A stretch of 64,000 nucleotides of DNA from FEN-1219 sp963728995 (lineage in GTDB: Bacteria > Pseudomonadota > Gammaproteobacteria > Steroidobacterales > Rariloculaceae), in NCBI GenBank assembly GCA_963728995.1, contig CAVSMD010000006.1, forward strand, positions 496,001-560,000, in the 5' to 3' direction. The notes beneath the pieces are model-generated. The model worked only from the letters and a program-made list of their open reading frames with translations, made no database searches and was not told the DNA's origin. The translations under genes were made by a program, and so were the position numbers. Positions 9,443-17,251 of this stretch are shown here, piece by piece; positions within the stretch are counted from its first letter, which is position 1; the number at the start of each line of letters is the position of its first letter.

Positions 9443-10041
9443 GGGGCATCCTTCGCGAGGATTGGCAGCAGATTCTTCAGCTTCGCTCGCGCGTGGAACA
9501 TGCGTGTTTTCACCGTGTTGACGGGGCAATCCGCGATCGCCGCGATCTCCTCGTAGGAGCATCCGTAGAAATACGTCAGCTCGACCACGGCCCGTTGCTC
9601 CGGCGAGAGATGCCGTAACGCCTCGTCGAGCAGATCGCGCAGGTCTCCGTCGTCGCTGTGTTCCCCGACGGGCTCCGAACGTTCAATGAACGCCTCGAAG
9701 TCGACGGCCGCAAAACGGTCGGACCAGCGCCGCGAAGCCTCCAATGATTTCAATGCCTTACGATACGCGATGCCCATGAGCCAGGTGGAGACGCTCGAGC
9801 GCCGGCCGAAGGACCGACTGTTGCGCCAGACGACCATCATGACGTCGTTCACGCCTTCCTGCGCCAGGTCGAGTCGGCGCGTGATCCGCTGGATGAACCG
9901 TAACAATGGATGGTAGTAGCTGGCATAGAGCTCACGGAGCGCCTCGCGATCGCCGGCGCCGATGCGCTCCAATAGGGCGACATCCGCGCCGTCGTCGGAG
10001 CGTGGTATCCGGTTGGGTCGACCGTGCAGTCCTTCATCCAT
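9439..10041 (-). CDS. ECF-type RNA polymerase sigma factor
   Basis: A 200-residue sigma-70 family protein of the extracytoplasmic-function type. It has region 2 (REALRELYASYYHPLLRFIQ through STWLMGIAYRKALKSL) and region 4 (LRHLSPEQRAVVELTYFYGC, then YEEIAAIADCPVNTVKTRMF), without regions 1 and 3. The acidic DGDLRDLLDEALR linker is normal for the class. Its stop codon overlaps the anti-sigma start, the standard arrangement for a sigma/anti-sigma pair. Likely autoregulated: see the candidate ECF promoter just upstream. No frame breaks. Confidence 0.92.
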   Translation of the reverse strand: MDEGLHGRPNRIPRSDDGADVALLERIGAGDREALRELYASYYHPLLRFIQRITRRLDLAQEGVNDVMMVVWRNSRSFGRRSSVSTWLMGIAYRKALKSLEASRRWSDRFAAVDFEAFIERSEPVGEHSDDGDLRDLLDEALRHLSPEQRAVVELTYFYGCSYEEIAAIADCPVNTVKTRMFHARAKLKNLLPILAKDAP

Positions 10042-10067
10042 CTTCTAGTTCTCGGCAGCCGGCGGCC

Positions 10068-10098
10068 ATTAGTCTACGCAGCGGCCCGATAGGTTTCA
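10068..10098 (-). promoter_or_regulatory. Candidate autoregulated ECF promoter of the sigma/anti-sigma/S8 operon
   Basis: On the minus strand the 57-base leader is preceded by TGAAACC (complement of 10092-10098), and TAGACTA (complement of 10070-10076) lies 15 bases further on. An AAC-containing -35 element is the hallmark of ECF-dependent promoters, and such operons are usually autoregulated. This is pattern matching by eye; no transcript evidence exists in the sequence itself. Confidence 0.35.
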
Positions 10099-10121
10099 TC
10101 CGCGGGCCAGCCCGGCGCTCG

Positions 10122-10778
10122 TCAGCGGTGCTCGTAGTAGGCGAGCACGCGGCCGAAATCCGCGGCGAGCTGGGCCGGCTCGTGCGGCGCGGTGAATACG
10201 GCGTAGAGCCGGCCTTCGGGATCGAGGAGCGCGATGTTCGACGAGTGGCTCACGAGATAGGAATCCGTCTTCTGCCCTTCGGGCACGAAGAACACGCTGC
10301 CGGTTTGGTCGGCGAGCAGGGTCAGGTCCGTGACCGACCCGGTCACGCCATGGAAACCGGGATCGAAGTAGGTGACATATTCCTGCAATCGCTCGGGGGT
10401 ATCGCGCGCGGGGTCGACCGACACGAGGTAATACTCGGCCGCCGTTCCCGGCGATTCGGCGGCCAAGCGCTTCTTCACGCTGGCGAGCTCGATCAGCGTG
10501 AGCGGGCAGACATCGGGACAGTACGTGTAGCCGAAGTAGAGGAACGACCAATGACCGGCAAAGTCGGCCGGCGCGAAGGCTTGGCCGTGCTCGTCCACCA
10601 AGGATACCGGCGGCAGGGGCTTCGGCTGGGGTAGCACGTAGCCGCCGATCTCGGGAGGTGCGCCGGCCGCGCTACGCCACCGGTACCACGCGGCGCCGGC
10701 GCCGGCGCCGAGCAGCAGGGCGCCTGCCACCGTCGCCAGCAGCGGGATCGAAGAGCGGCGATTCGGCAGCGGACCCAC
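10122..10778 (-). CDS. SCO1/SenC family copper chaperone
   Basis: A 218-residue protein with an N-terminal membrane anchor (IPLLATVAGALLLGAGAGAAWY) and a periplasmic thioredoxin fold. The copper ligands are present: CPDVC (C-x3-C) in YFGYTYCPDVCPLT and the distal His in YLVSHSSNIALLDPEG. SCO proteins deliver copper to, or reduce, the CuA site of cytochrome c oxidase subunit II. It lies 11 bases after a PCu(A)C gene that hands copper to SCO in known systems, and just beyond that is an NlpE-like lipoprotein, forming a copper-trafficking cluster. No oxidase genes are in the window. Frame intact. Confidence 0.93.
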   Translation of the reverse strand: MGPLPNRRSSIPLLATVAGALLLGAGAGAAWYRWRSAAGAPPEIGGYVLPQPKPLPPVSLVDEHGQAFAPADFAGHWSFLYFGYTYCPDVCPLTLIELASVKKRLAAESPGTAAEYYLVSVDPARDTPERLQEYVTYFDPGFHGVTGSVTDLTLLADQTGSVFFVPEGQKTDSYLVSHSSNIALLDPEGRLYAVFTAPHEPAQLAADFGRVLAYYEHR

Positions 10779-10789
10779 GCGCGCCGGCC

Positions 10790-11236
10790 TCAGTGGTGGT
10801 GCTCTGCCGTGCGGCCGTCGCGAACGAGCACGCGCAGACCGATGTCGCCCGTCGCGAAGTGCAACGTGAGCGGAATCTCGTCGCCCGGCTTCATGGGGTT
10901 CGAGATGTCGATCAGCATGAGGTGGCTGCCGCCTGGCGCGAGCTCGACGCTGCCTTGCGCCGGCACGGTGATCTCGTCGAGCGCCCGCATGTGCTGCAAG
11001 CCATGCTCCTCGACGTTCGCGTGCAGCTCGAGAGCGCGTGCCGCCGGGCTCGTCGCGCTCAGCAGGCGAGCGGCGCTCGACCCGTTATTCGTGATCGTGA
11101 GATAGGCGGCGGCCGTGGTCACGCCGGGCGGCGTGGCCCGGATCCACGCGTCGGTGATCACGACCGGCGGTGCGGCGTGTCCCAGCGACGTGACGAGTAG
11201 CGCCAATGCGGTCAGCAGGAGCCGAGAGTTTTTCAT
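10790..11236 (-). CDS. Periplasmic copper chaperone PCu(A)C
   Basis: A 148-residue protein with a cleavable signal peptide (MKNSRLLLTALALLVTSLGHA) and one cupredoxin-like domain. The copper motif H-x10-M-x21-H-x-M is exact: His in ELHANVEEHG, Met in QHMRAL, then GGSHLML. The C-terminus ends in a short His run (EHHH), which may add metal affinity. PCu(A)C carries Cu(I) to SCO1 and the CuA centre of cytochrome oxidase. It sits directly upstream of the SCO gene in what should be one transcript. Confidence 0.93.
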   Translation of the reverse strand: MKNSRLLLTALALLVTSLGHAAPPVVITDAWIRATPPGVTTAAAYLTITNNGSSAARLLSATSPAARALELHANVEEHGLQHMRALDEITVPAQGSVELAPGGSHLMLIDISNPMKPGDEIPLTLHFATGDIGLRVLVRDGRTAEHHH

Positions 11237-11341
11237 GGTCGGAGCGGATCGAGAGGATGATCCCTATCGTAACTCCGGCGACCGCGCGCGTCCCGGTCCG
11301 TGGCTTGGCGCGAGCAGGTGGCTGCCGCGCTGCTTCCGCCG

Positions 11342-12040
11342 CTAGCTCCCGGAATCGTGCGCCGGGCACGACGTGCCCGGTTTGATCGTTACGAAGTGAT
11401 CGATCACCAGCACCTCGCCGCTCGCGACGTGCGCGAGGTGGGCGTCGACGGTCGTGAGCGCGACCTTGCCGCGCGGATTCATGACGTGCTGCTGGCGGCG
11501 CAGCTCCTTGTAAGCTCCGACCTCGGCTACCCGCAGCGGCAAGCCCGTCAGACACTCGGTGAACGTGGCGCCGGCCTTGTCGACCACGCTTTCCCCGTCG
11601 AGCCTGAGCCGGTCCCCGAATGCGGGCGTGGCCGTGTTGCGCAGCAGAACGTGCTCCACGGGCGAGGCGGCCAGCAGTCTCAATCGATCGTCAGCGAGCA
11701 CGGCCAGTTTTCGTTCCGGCCCGGCGCCGCGCAGCACGATCTGCGCCGTGTGCTCGTTCCAGCTCCAGCGGCCGAGGGAGTAGGTGGCTTCGCCGCGAGT
11801 CACCGGGCTGCGTTGCGCGTCGTCGATGAACGACTGCCTCAGAAAAAAGCGATTGTCCGGCCGCAGCCAGAGGGTGGCTGCGATGGCCGCGCAGTTGCTG
11901 CACGGAAACTCGCCCGCGTACACGCCCGGCACACTGGGTGGCATTGGCGTGGTGGCCGGGCCGTCACCGGCATGATCGCGACTGCAGCCGGCGAAGATGA
12001 CGCCGAGCAACGCGAGTGCAACGAGCGAACCAAGCTTCAT
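11342..12040 (-). CDS. NlpE-like copper-resistance lipoprotein
   Basis: A 232-residue protein. The start ATG 12040 gives a lipoprotein signal (MKLGSLVALALLGVIFAGC, lipobox FAGC). The following domain has the NlpE N-terminal features: GVYAGEFPCSNCAAIAATLWLRPDNRFFLRQSF with the CxxC pair, then ATYSLGRWSWN and ERKLAVLADDRLRLL. NlpE senses surface contact and redox or copper stress at the E. coli outer membrane. The present protein has an extra C-terminal part with a TTVDAHLAHVASGEVLVIDHF segment. The neighbouring PCu(A)C and SCO genes fit a copper role, but whether it signals is unknown. Confidence 0.75.
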   Translation of the reverse strand: MKLGSLVALALLGVIFAGCSRDHAGDGPATTPMPPSVPGVYAGEFPCSNCAAIAATLWLRPDNRFFLRQSFIDDAQRSPVTRGEATYSLGRWSWNEHTAQIVLRGAGPERKLAVLADDRLRLLAASPVEHVLLRNTATPAFGDRLRLDGESVVDKAGATFTECLTGLPLRVAEVGAYKELRRQQHVMNPRGKVALTTVDAHLAHVASGEVLVIDHFVTIKPGTSCPAHDSGS

Positions 12041-12377
12041 GGCGGGATCGATCCCCGAACCTGCTCCAAATTCCCACTGTGGCACCGACTCGCCGACGCA
12101 AGGGAGTAAATGGGTCACGTTCGGCCGCGCTCCACCCGCGTGCCTGGACCCCGGCGGAGTGGTCGGGATCGCGCTCACGCTCTGGTGTGCGTTGCTCGTC
12201 GTGCAGGCCCAGCTCATTCGCACCGGTCGACGCGGCTGGCACCGCTGGCTGGGTCGCTCGTCGTATGGGCTCGCGGTCGTGAACCTTCGTTCCCGATCGG
12301 GGAACCCAGTGTCACCGCCGCTGCGCCGGTTCGGTGGTCGCACCGTGCCGGCGGCGCACATACTAGGGGGACATCGC
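12041..12377. other. 337-base spacer between divergent genes with a gene remnant
   Basis: This stretch separates the NlpE-like lipoprotein gene (minus strand) from the CHRD gene (plus strand). Apart from the membrane-protein remnant annotated at 12150-12290 and the ribosome-binding site of the CHRD gene (AGGGGGA at 12364-12370), I recognise no other feature. Confidence 0.5.
12150..12290 (+). pseudogene. Fragment of a membrane protein gene
   Basis: A stretch of about 45 codons encodes GVVGIALTLWCALLVVQAQL followed by IRTGRRGWHRWLGRSSYGLA. This matches by eye the helix-loop pattern VVQ..LI.TGRR..HR.LG seen in small multi-helix bacterial membrane proteins. There is no start codon in a sensible position, only one helix is present, and the frame then runs into unrelated sequence before the CHRD gene. 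It is best read as the remnant of a deleted gene. Family assignment is by recollection of the motif only. Confidence 0.4.
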
Positions 12378-12920
12378 ATGCGTACCGGAATATCGCTGGT
12401 TCTGTCGGTGATCGTAGGGGTGTCATGGACGGTCGGCGCGCGGGCCGACGAGCGGCGGCACGAGCACGAAGAGGTAGTTCGAGCCAAGCTCGTCGGGTAT
12501 GACGAAGTGCCGTCGGTCTCGAGCCCCGCGCGGGGCGTATTTCGAGCCGTCATCGATGAGGCTGCCGGGACGATCACGTACACGTTGACTTACGATGGCA
12601 TCGGCGCCGTGACGCAGTCTCATCTACATTTCGGGCAGAACCACACCTTGGGAGGCATCGTGGTGTTCCTCTGCACGAACCTCGGCAACAATCCGCCGAA
12701 CACGGCCGTGCAAGCATGCCCGACCGAGCAGCCTGCCCAGATCAGAGGGGCCATTACGGCAGCCGACGTGACCGGACCCACCGGCACGGGCGTCCCCACG
12801 CAGCAGATCGCGCCGGGCGAGTTCGCGGAGCTCGTTGCGGGAATTCGAGCCGGCGCCGTCTACGTCAACATCCATTCGACGCCGTCGCCGGGGGGCGAGA
12901 TTCGCGGCCAGCTGTTCTGA
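12378..12920 (+). CDS. CHRD domain-containing secreted protein
   Basis: A 180-residue protein. ATG 12378 follows a good ribosome-binding site (AGGGGGA). The signal peptide is MRTGISLVLSVIVGVSWTVGARA. A single CHRD (chordin) domain follows, with VVRAKLVGYDEVPSVSSPARG, TYTLTYDGIGAVTQSHLHFGQ and VNIHSTPSPGGEIRGQL, the family's characteristic opening, HLHFG and closing HxxxxPGGEIRGQL motifs. Two cysteines in the middle (FLCTNLG, QACPTEQ) could form a disulfide. Bacterial CHRD proteins are extracytoplasmic and of unknown function. Frame intact. Confidence 0.88.
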   Translation: MRTGISLVLSVIVGVSWTVGARADERRHEHEEVVRAKLVGYDEVPSVSSPARGVFRAVIDEAAGTITYTLTYDGIGAVTQSHLHFGQNHTLGGIVVFLCTNLGNNPPNTAVQACPTEQPAQIRGAITAADVTGPTGTGVPTQQIAPGEFAELVAGIRAGAVYVNIHSTPSPGGEIRGQLF

Positions 12921-13084
12921 GGGCGCGCGCGGCGCTTTCGTCCCCGACGCGGGCCTGGACCCTGGGCCGCCCTGGCTCCGCCTCGTTGACACTCGTTGGG
13001 TGCTGTACGAGAGTGGCCCTGCATGGATCGCGCGGCTTGGCCGCGGTTCCATTCGAGCTTGCCAGTCAGATTCGGGGGTCGAGC

Positions 13085-14341
13085 ATGAGCCTAGGTCGTT
13101 GCGCGCGCGCCTGTGTGTTTGCGGTGTGCGTACTGGGCGCGCCGAGCGCATTTGCCCATCACGGCATCGCGAATTTCGATCTCAACAAGGACGTGAGGAT
13201 CAACGGCACCGTCAAGAGGCTCGCATTCGTCAACCCGCACTCGTGGCTCTACGTGAACGTGCCGGGTCCGAGCGGCGAGGTGACCGAGTGGCGCTGCGAG
13301 ATGCGCTCGGCCACGGTTTTGCGCCGGTCCGGCTGGAGCCCCGCCATGTTCACGCCCGGCACCGCGATCCGCGTCACGGGTGCGCCCGACCGCCACGATA
13401 CCCATACATGCTATCTGGCGACGATCACGTTTGCGGACGGCGCGACGATGGATCGGTACGGCCAGTTGCAAAAGGCCGGCGCCGTCGCGAGCGCCGCCGA
13501 TCGGCCGGCGCGCCTGGCGAACGGCGATCCCAATATCAATGGCGACTGGGCCGGCGAGCAGCGTGTGATGACGGATCGCAGCGGGTTGCGCGGCGCGCTC
13601 CTGCCGATCAGCGTGGCCGACAAGCTCGCGCCCGGCGAGCTGCCGGACGGCGTCCGTGCTTTCCCCGGCGCGCGCGGAACGCCCGAGTCGCTTGCCGATG
13701 ACGCCGTCCACACCGCGTGGGTCAGGCCGAGCCCAGTGGCGTTGACGGAGGCCGGCAGGCGTGCGGCCGAGGGCTTCGACCCGTCCTCGACCGACAATCC
13801 GCGGCTACGCTGCGAGCCCACGAATATTCTGTTCGACTGGACGTTCGAAACGTTCGTGAACCGCATTACCCAGGACGAGAACTCGATCCGCATTCAGTAC
13901 GGGGCGCCGGGCATCGATCGAACGATTCATCTGCGTGAAGCCACGCATCCCGCGACTCTCGAGCCGAGCGTCACGGGACACTCGATCGGTCACTGGGAAA
14001 ACGACGTGCTGATCGTCGATACCGTCGGTTTCCGGCCGGGGGTCCTGTCGGCCGATACGCTGACGATGCACAGCGATCGGTTGCACATCGTCGAGCGCTT
14101 TTCGCTCGACGCGCAGCGGCGTGCCTTGCGGCGCGAATACGTAGCCGAGGACCCGCTGTACTTTACCGGGCAGTATCGCGGTGCAGACACGGTCTACGTG
14201 GCCGACGTGCCGTATGAGCCGCCGAGCTGCGACGACTTGAGCTATGCCTCGGACGTCGGCACCCGCGCCGTGGACGAGGCCGACGCGCCGGCCGCGCAGC
14301 AGGCCCGGCCATGGTGGATGTTCTGGAAGAGCTGGTTCTGA
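13085..14341 (+). CDS. DUF6152 family secreted protein
   Basis: A 418-residue protein with a signal peptide ending at APSAFAHHG. Residues 22-125 carry the DUF6152 pattern: HHGIANFDLNKDVRINGTVK, then NPHSWLYVNV, EWRCEMRSATVLRRSGW and F.PGT.IRVTG. The larger C-terminal part has paired motifs (NINGDWAGEQRVMTDRSG, RCEPTNILFDWTFETFVNRI, HSIGHWENDVLIVDT, YEPPSCDDLSY) also common next to DUF6152 in environmental gammaproteobacteria. The ATG at 13085 is chosen because it opens the signal peptide. No enzymatic residues can be named. Frame intact. Confidence 0.78.
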   Translation: MSLGRCARACVFAVCVLGAPSAFAHHGIANFDLNKDVRINGTVKRLAFVNPHSWLYVNVPGPSGEVTEWRCEMRSATVLRRSGWSPAMFTPGTAIRVTGAPDRHDTHTCYLATITFADGATMDRYGQLQKAGAVASAADRPARLANGDPNINGDWAGEQRVMTDRSGLRGALLPISVADKLAPGELPDGVRAFPGARGTPESLADDAVHTAWVRPSPVALTEAGRRAAEGFDPSSTDNPRLRCEPTNILFDWTFETFVNRITQDENSIRIQYGAPGIDRTIHLREATHPATLEPSVTGHSIGHWENDVLIVDTVGFRPGVLSADTLTMHSDRLHIVERFSLDAQRRALRREYVAEDPLYFTGQYRGADTVYVADVPYEPPSCDDLSYASDVGTRAVDEADAPAAQQARPWWMFWKSWF

Positions 14342-14397
14342 ACCTCGCGCGAGCCGCAAGGTCAGAGCCCCCGTAGCATTTTCTTAGGAGCGCAGCA

Positions 14398-14994
14398 GTG
14401 TCCGCCGAGAAGAAGCCGACCAATTGGAAGTCCGAGCTGGTGTCACTCGCGATCGTGCTGGCCGCAGTCACGATGGCGCGCTCGTCGCTGGCGGACCACT
14501 ACTATGTGCCGTCCGGGTCCATGGAGTACTCGTTGCTGCCGGGCGACCGCGTGATCGTCGACAAAACGGCCTACGGCGTACGAATTCCGCTCACGAAGAT
14601 CGACATGTTCGGATCCTCGACGCCGGCGCGTGGCGATATCGCGGTTTTTGATTCGCCGCGGGATGGTACGCGACTCATCAAGCGGATCGTCGCGATCGGC
14701 GGCGACAGCGTAAGCCTCGTCAACGGCCAGCTCACTATCAACGGTAAGCCACTCGGCGATCGCGAGATCGAGCACTTTGGCGGTCACAACGCGCTGCTGA
14801 ACCTGCAAGACGGCGGGGGTCCCGACATTCACGATATGCAAGTTCCCGTGGGGATGGTGCTCGCGATCGGGGACCATCGCGGCAATAGTCTCGACGGACG
14901 ATTCTGGGGGCTGATCAGCGAGCGGGAGCTGTTTGGCCGAGCCATCGCGATCTATTACAGGCGCGGCGACGGTTTCGTCTGGAAGAGGCTGTAA
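14398..14994 (+). CDS. lepB: Signal peptidase I
   Basis: A 198-residue S26A signal peptidase starting at GTG 14398, with one N-terminal membrane helix (LVSLAIVLAAVTMARSSLA). The serine nucleophile lies in box B (VPSGSMEYSLLPGDRVIVDK) and the general-base lysine in box D (TRLIKRIVAIGGD). Box E reads GDHRGNSLDGRFWG, with His where GDN is usual. It is shorter than the ~320-residue E. coli LepB and has a single anchor, as in Gram-positive and secondary Gram-negative paralogues, so it may not be the main enzyme of the cell. It cleaves signal peptides at the outer face of the inner membrane. Confidence 0.88.
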   Translation: MSAEKKPTNWKSELVSLAIVLAAVTMARSSLADHYYVPSGSMEYSLLPGDRVIVDKTAYGVRIPLTKIDMFGSSTPARGDIAVFDSPRDGTRLIKRIVAIGGDSVSLVNGQLTINGKPLGDREIEHFGGHNALLNLQDGGGPDIHDMQVPVGMVLAIGDHRGNSLDGRFWGLISERELFGRAIAIYYRRGDGFVWKRL

Positions 14995-15049
14995 GCGGCG
15001 CCGCGGCACCAGGCGAACGTCCATCCGCCTGGCGCCACGACGCGCGCGA

Positions 15050-16666
15050 CTACGCACGCGATTCCCGGTTCAAGGCGAGCAGGCGGCTCACGATCAGTCC
15101 TAGGCCCACGAGCGTCAGCACCACGTTCAGGAATCCGCCGATGAACGGCACGTTGATCGCGACGATCACGATCACGAGGCCCGCGAGCAGCGTCGCGGCG
15201 TAATGCGGCGGCCCCGCCGGGCTGTGGAACAGCAGACGGCCGATCGCCTGGGCCAAGACGGCCTTCGAGAAATACAGCGCGATCGCGCCGAGCAGGAACG
15301 CCACTATGCCGAGCGGGATTCCCACGATCGTGATGCACGCCAGCACCGCCGCAACGGGCGCCGTCACCGCCACCACGAGGCCGATGCCGCCCTCGCGCAA
15401 CACGGCCATGGCGTTTGGCAGCCCGACCGTGCGCAGCGACGGGAAGATCCACAGCAGCACCAGTCCCGTCAGGAACGCCGCACCGAGTCGGACGACCTGG
15501 CGGACGTAGAAGCCCACGGTCAGGTATCGATTGCGCCGTTGCTCGCGCTCGACGAGCTGCCGGTCGACACTGCCGCCCACGGTCGCGCCGTTGGCAATCT
15601 GCAGCTTGTCGGGGTCGTCGAGGTGCGCCGTGAGATTGCGTCCGACACGGGCCGACGGCACGAGCGTGACCGTCTCGCCGTAAGTCTCGACATCGCGCTG
15701 CACGTTGCCGCTCAGCGTGATGGTGCCGCCGCCGGCCTTCAGATCGACGCCCACGCGGCCGTCGACGTGGATGCTGCCTCCGACCGCAACGACGTTGGCG
15801 CCCACCTCGGCGTCCGCGCCGAGATCGACGTCGCGGCCTGCGGCGAACACGTTGCGCTCGACCCGGGCGCCGCGCAGCGTCACACCCCGGCCGGCGCCGA
15901 TGATGGTGCCGCCGATCGTCCCTTCGACCGTGACCGACTCGGCCGCCGTGATCAGGTTACCGGCGACGTTGCCGCGCACCGTGACTGTGCTGCCGAAAGC
16001 CAGAAGATCGCCGCTCACGTTGCCGTCGATCGCCACCGTCTGGCCGATGGCGACGAGCGTGTCGTCGATCGTCTCGCCGGCGGCAACGGCCGTGACCCCG
16101 CCGGTGCGGCGAAGCTCGATGGCGTGGCTCAGGCTCGGCAGTGCAACGGCGATCATCAGCACTGACAGCAGCACGGCCGTCCCGCCCCGATGGCGGGCGA
16201 GCGACAGGATTCCCCACGCCAGCAGCGCGATCGTGAGCGTCGCGCCGGCGAGGTTCAATGCGGAAGTGATCATGGTGTTTCCCTCGTGGATGAAGAACGC
16301 AACGAAATCGATGGCTCGCTCGGCGAGCTCGCCCGGGTCGAGTGGGTTCAGCCAATGCAGCCCGCTCGGGATTGCCTGCCCGACCGCAGTCCAGAACATG
16401 CCGGCAAGCGCGGCGACGACGATCGTGCCGAGCGTCAACGCGAGCAGGCCGTGCCCGCCGCCCGGCGGCACGAAAGCAGGGATTGGCGCGAGCTCATCCG
16501 CTGCCTGCAGCGCGGCGCGCAGCCCGTCCCGCTCGGCACGCAACGCCGCCACCTTTGCGCTACACGCGGCACAGCTGCGCAGATGCTCATCGAAAGCGGC
16601 GGTCTCGGCCGCCGGCAGTGCCGCGTCGGCGTACATCGAACGCATGACTGAGGACGGGCAGGTCAC
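15050..16666 (-). CDS. Anti-sigma factor fused to a bactofilin-like beta-helix and membrane domain
   Basis: A 538-residue protein from GTG 16666, whose codon overlaps the sigma-factor stop (GTGA); ATG 16645 is an alternative start. Residues about 1-55 are a zf-HC2 zinc finger (DEHLRSCAACSAKVAALRAE). Hydrophobic helices near 85-110 and 150-200 come next. Residues about 225-375 are short repeated units (GNVSGDLLAFGSTVTVRGNV, GNLITAAESVTVEGTIGG, RNVFAAGRDVDLGADAEVG) typical of the polymer-forming bactofilin/DUF583 right-handed beta-helix. Three or four C-terminal membrane helices span about 395-525 (AAFLTGLVLLWIF, ITIVGIPLGIVAFLLGAIAL). The likely topology is cytoplasmic zinc finger and periplasmic helix. 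It should restrain the sigma factor encoded upstream. Frame intact. Confidence 0.8.
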   Translation of the reverse strand: MTCPSSVMRSMYADAALPAAETAAFDEHLRSCAACSAKVAALRAERDGLRAALQAADELAPIPAFVPPGGGHGLLALTLGTIVVAALAGMFWTAVGQAIPSGLHWLNPLDPGELAERAIDFVAFFIHEGNTMITSALNLAGATLTIALLAWGILSLARHRGGTAVLLSVLMIAVALPSLSHAIELRRTGGVTAVAAGETIDDTLVAIGQTVAIDGNVSGDLLAFGSTVTVRGNVAGNLITAAESVTVEGTIGGTIIGAGRGVTLRGARVERNVFAAGRDVDLGADAEVGANVVAVGGSIHVDGRVGVDLKAGGGTITLSGNVQRDVETYGETVTLVPSARVGRNLTAHLDDPDKLQIANGATVGGSVDRQLVEREQRRNRYLTVGFYVRQVVRLGAAFLTGLVLLWIFPSLRTVGLPNAMAVLREGGIGLVVAVTAPVAAVLACITIVGIPLGIVAFLLGAIALYFSKAVLAQAIGRLLFHSPAGPPHYAATLLAGLVIVIVAINVPFIGGFLNVVLTLVGLGLIVSRLLALNRESRA

Positions 16667-17181
16667 GATTGAATCTCCTCGGCAAGGGTTTTGCGCAGGG
16701 ACTGTCGCGCGCGGCACAGCAGCGCGCCGACATGCGTGCGGGTGATGCCGAGCGCGGCGGCGATCTCCTCGTAGCTCGCGTCGGCGAAGTAGGCGAGCGC
16801 GAGAGGCAGTCGATAGCGTTCCGGCAATGCGGCGACTGCGGTCTGGACGGCGCGGGCGCGCTCGGCCGTCAGCAGGCCGGCCAGGCCGTCCGTGTCCTGC
16901 TCGTCCGCGGCGGCCGTTTCCTCGGCTTCGCTGCCGAACAGGCCGCGCTCGAGCTGTCGCCGCCGGATGACGTCGAGACAATGATTACGCGCAATGGTCA
17001 TGATCCACGGTCCAAACGGTTGTGCTGCGTCATAGTCGGCGAACCGCCGATAGGCGCGAATGAAGGCCTCCTGCGCGGCGTCCTCGGCCCGCTCGGCGGA
17101 ACCGAGCAGCTGCCGGCACAGTGCGCGTACCTGCCGGTAATGTGTCTGATAGAGCGCCGCAAACGCTGCCTCCTTCGTCAT
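16663..17181 (-). CDS. ECF-type RNA polymerase sigma factor
   Basis: A 172-residue sigma factor. ATG 17181 has AGGA six bases upstream; a TTG at 17187 would add two residues. Region 2 (ALYQTHYRQVRALCRQLLGS to PFGPWIMTIARNHCLDVIRR) and region 4 (ALPERYRLPLALAYFADASY, then EEIAAALGITRTHVGALLCR) are complete. It is coupled to the anti-sigma/bactofilin fusion by a 4-base overlap and is presumably released when that membrane protein senses an envelope signal. A second, non-identical ECF system sits 6.6 kb upstream. Confidence 0.92.
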   Translation of the reverse strand: MTKEAAFAALYQTHYRQVRALCRQLLGSAERAEDAAQEAFIRAYRRFADYDAAQPFGPWIMTIARNHCLDVIRRRQLERGLFGSEAEETAAADEQDTDGLAGLLTAERARAVQTAVAALPERYRLPLALAYFADASYEEIAAALGITRTHVGALLCRARQSLRKTLAEEIQS

Positions 17182-17251
17182 TCGCAATTCCTGAGAGAAC
17201 GCTGTCTCTATGGGTAATACGGGCGGCCCGCGGATTCATTACAGTAAGCCG

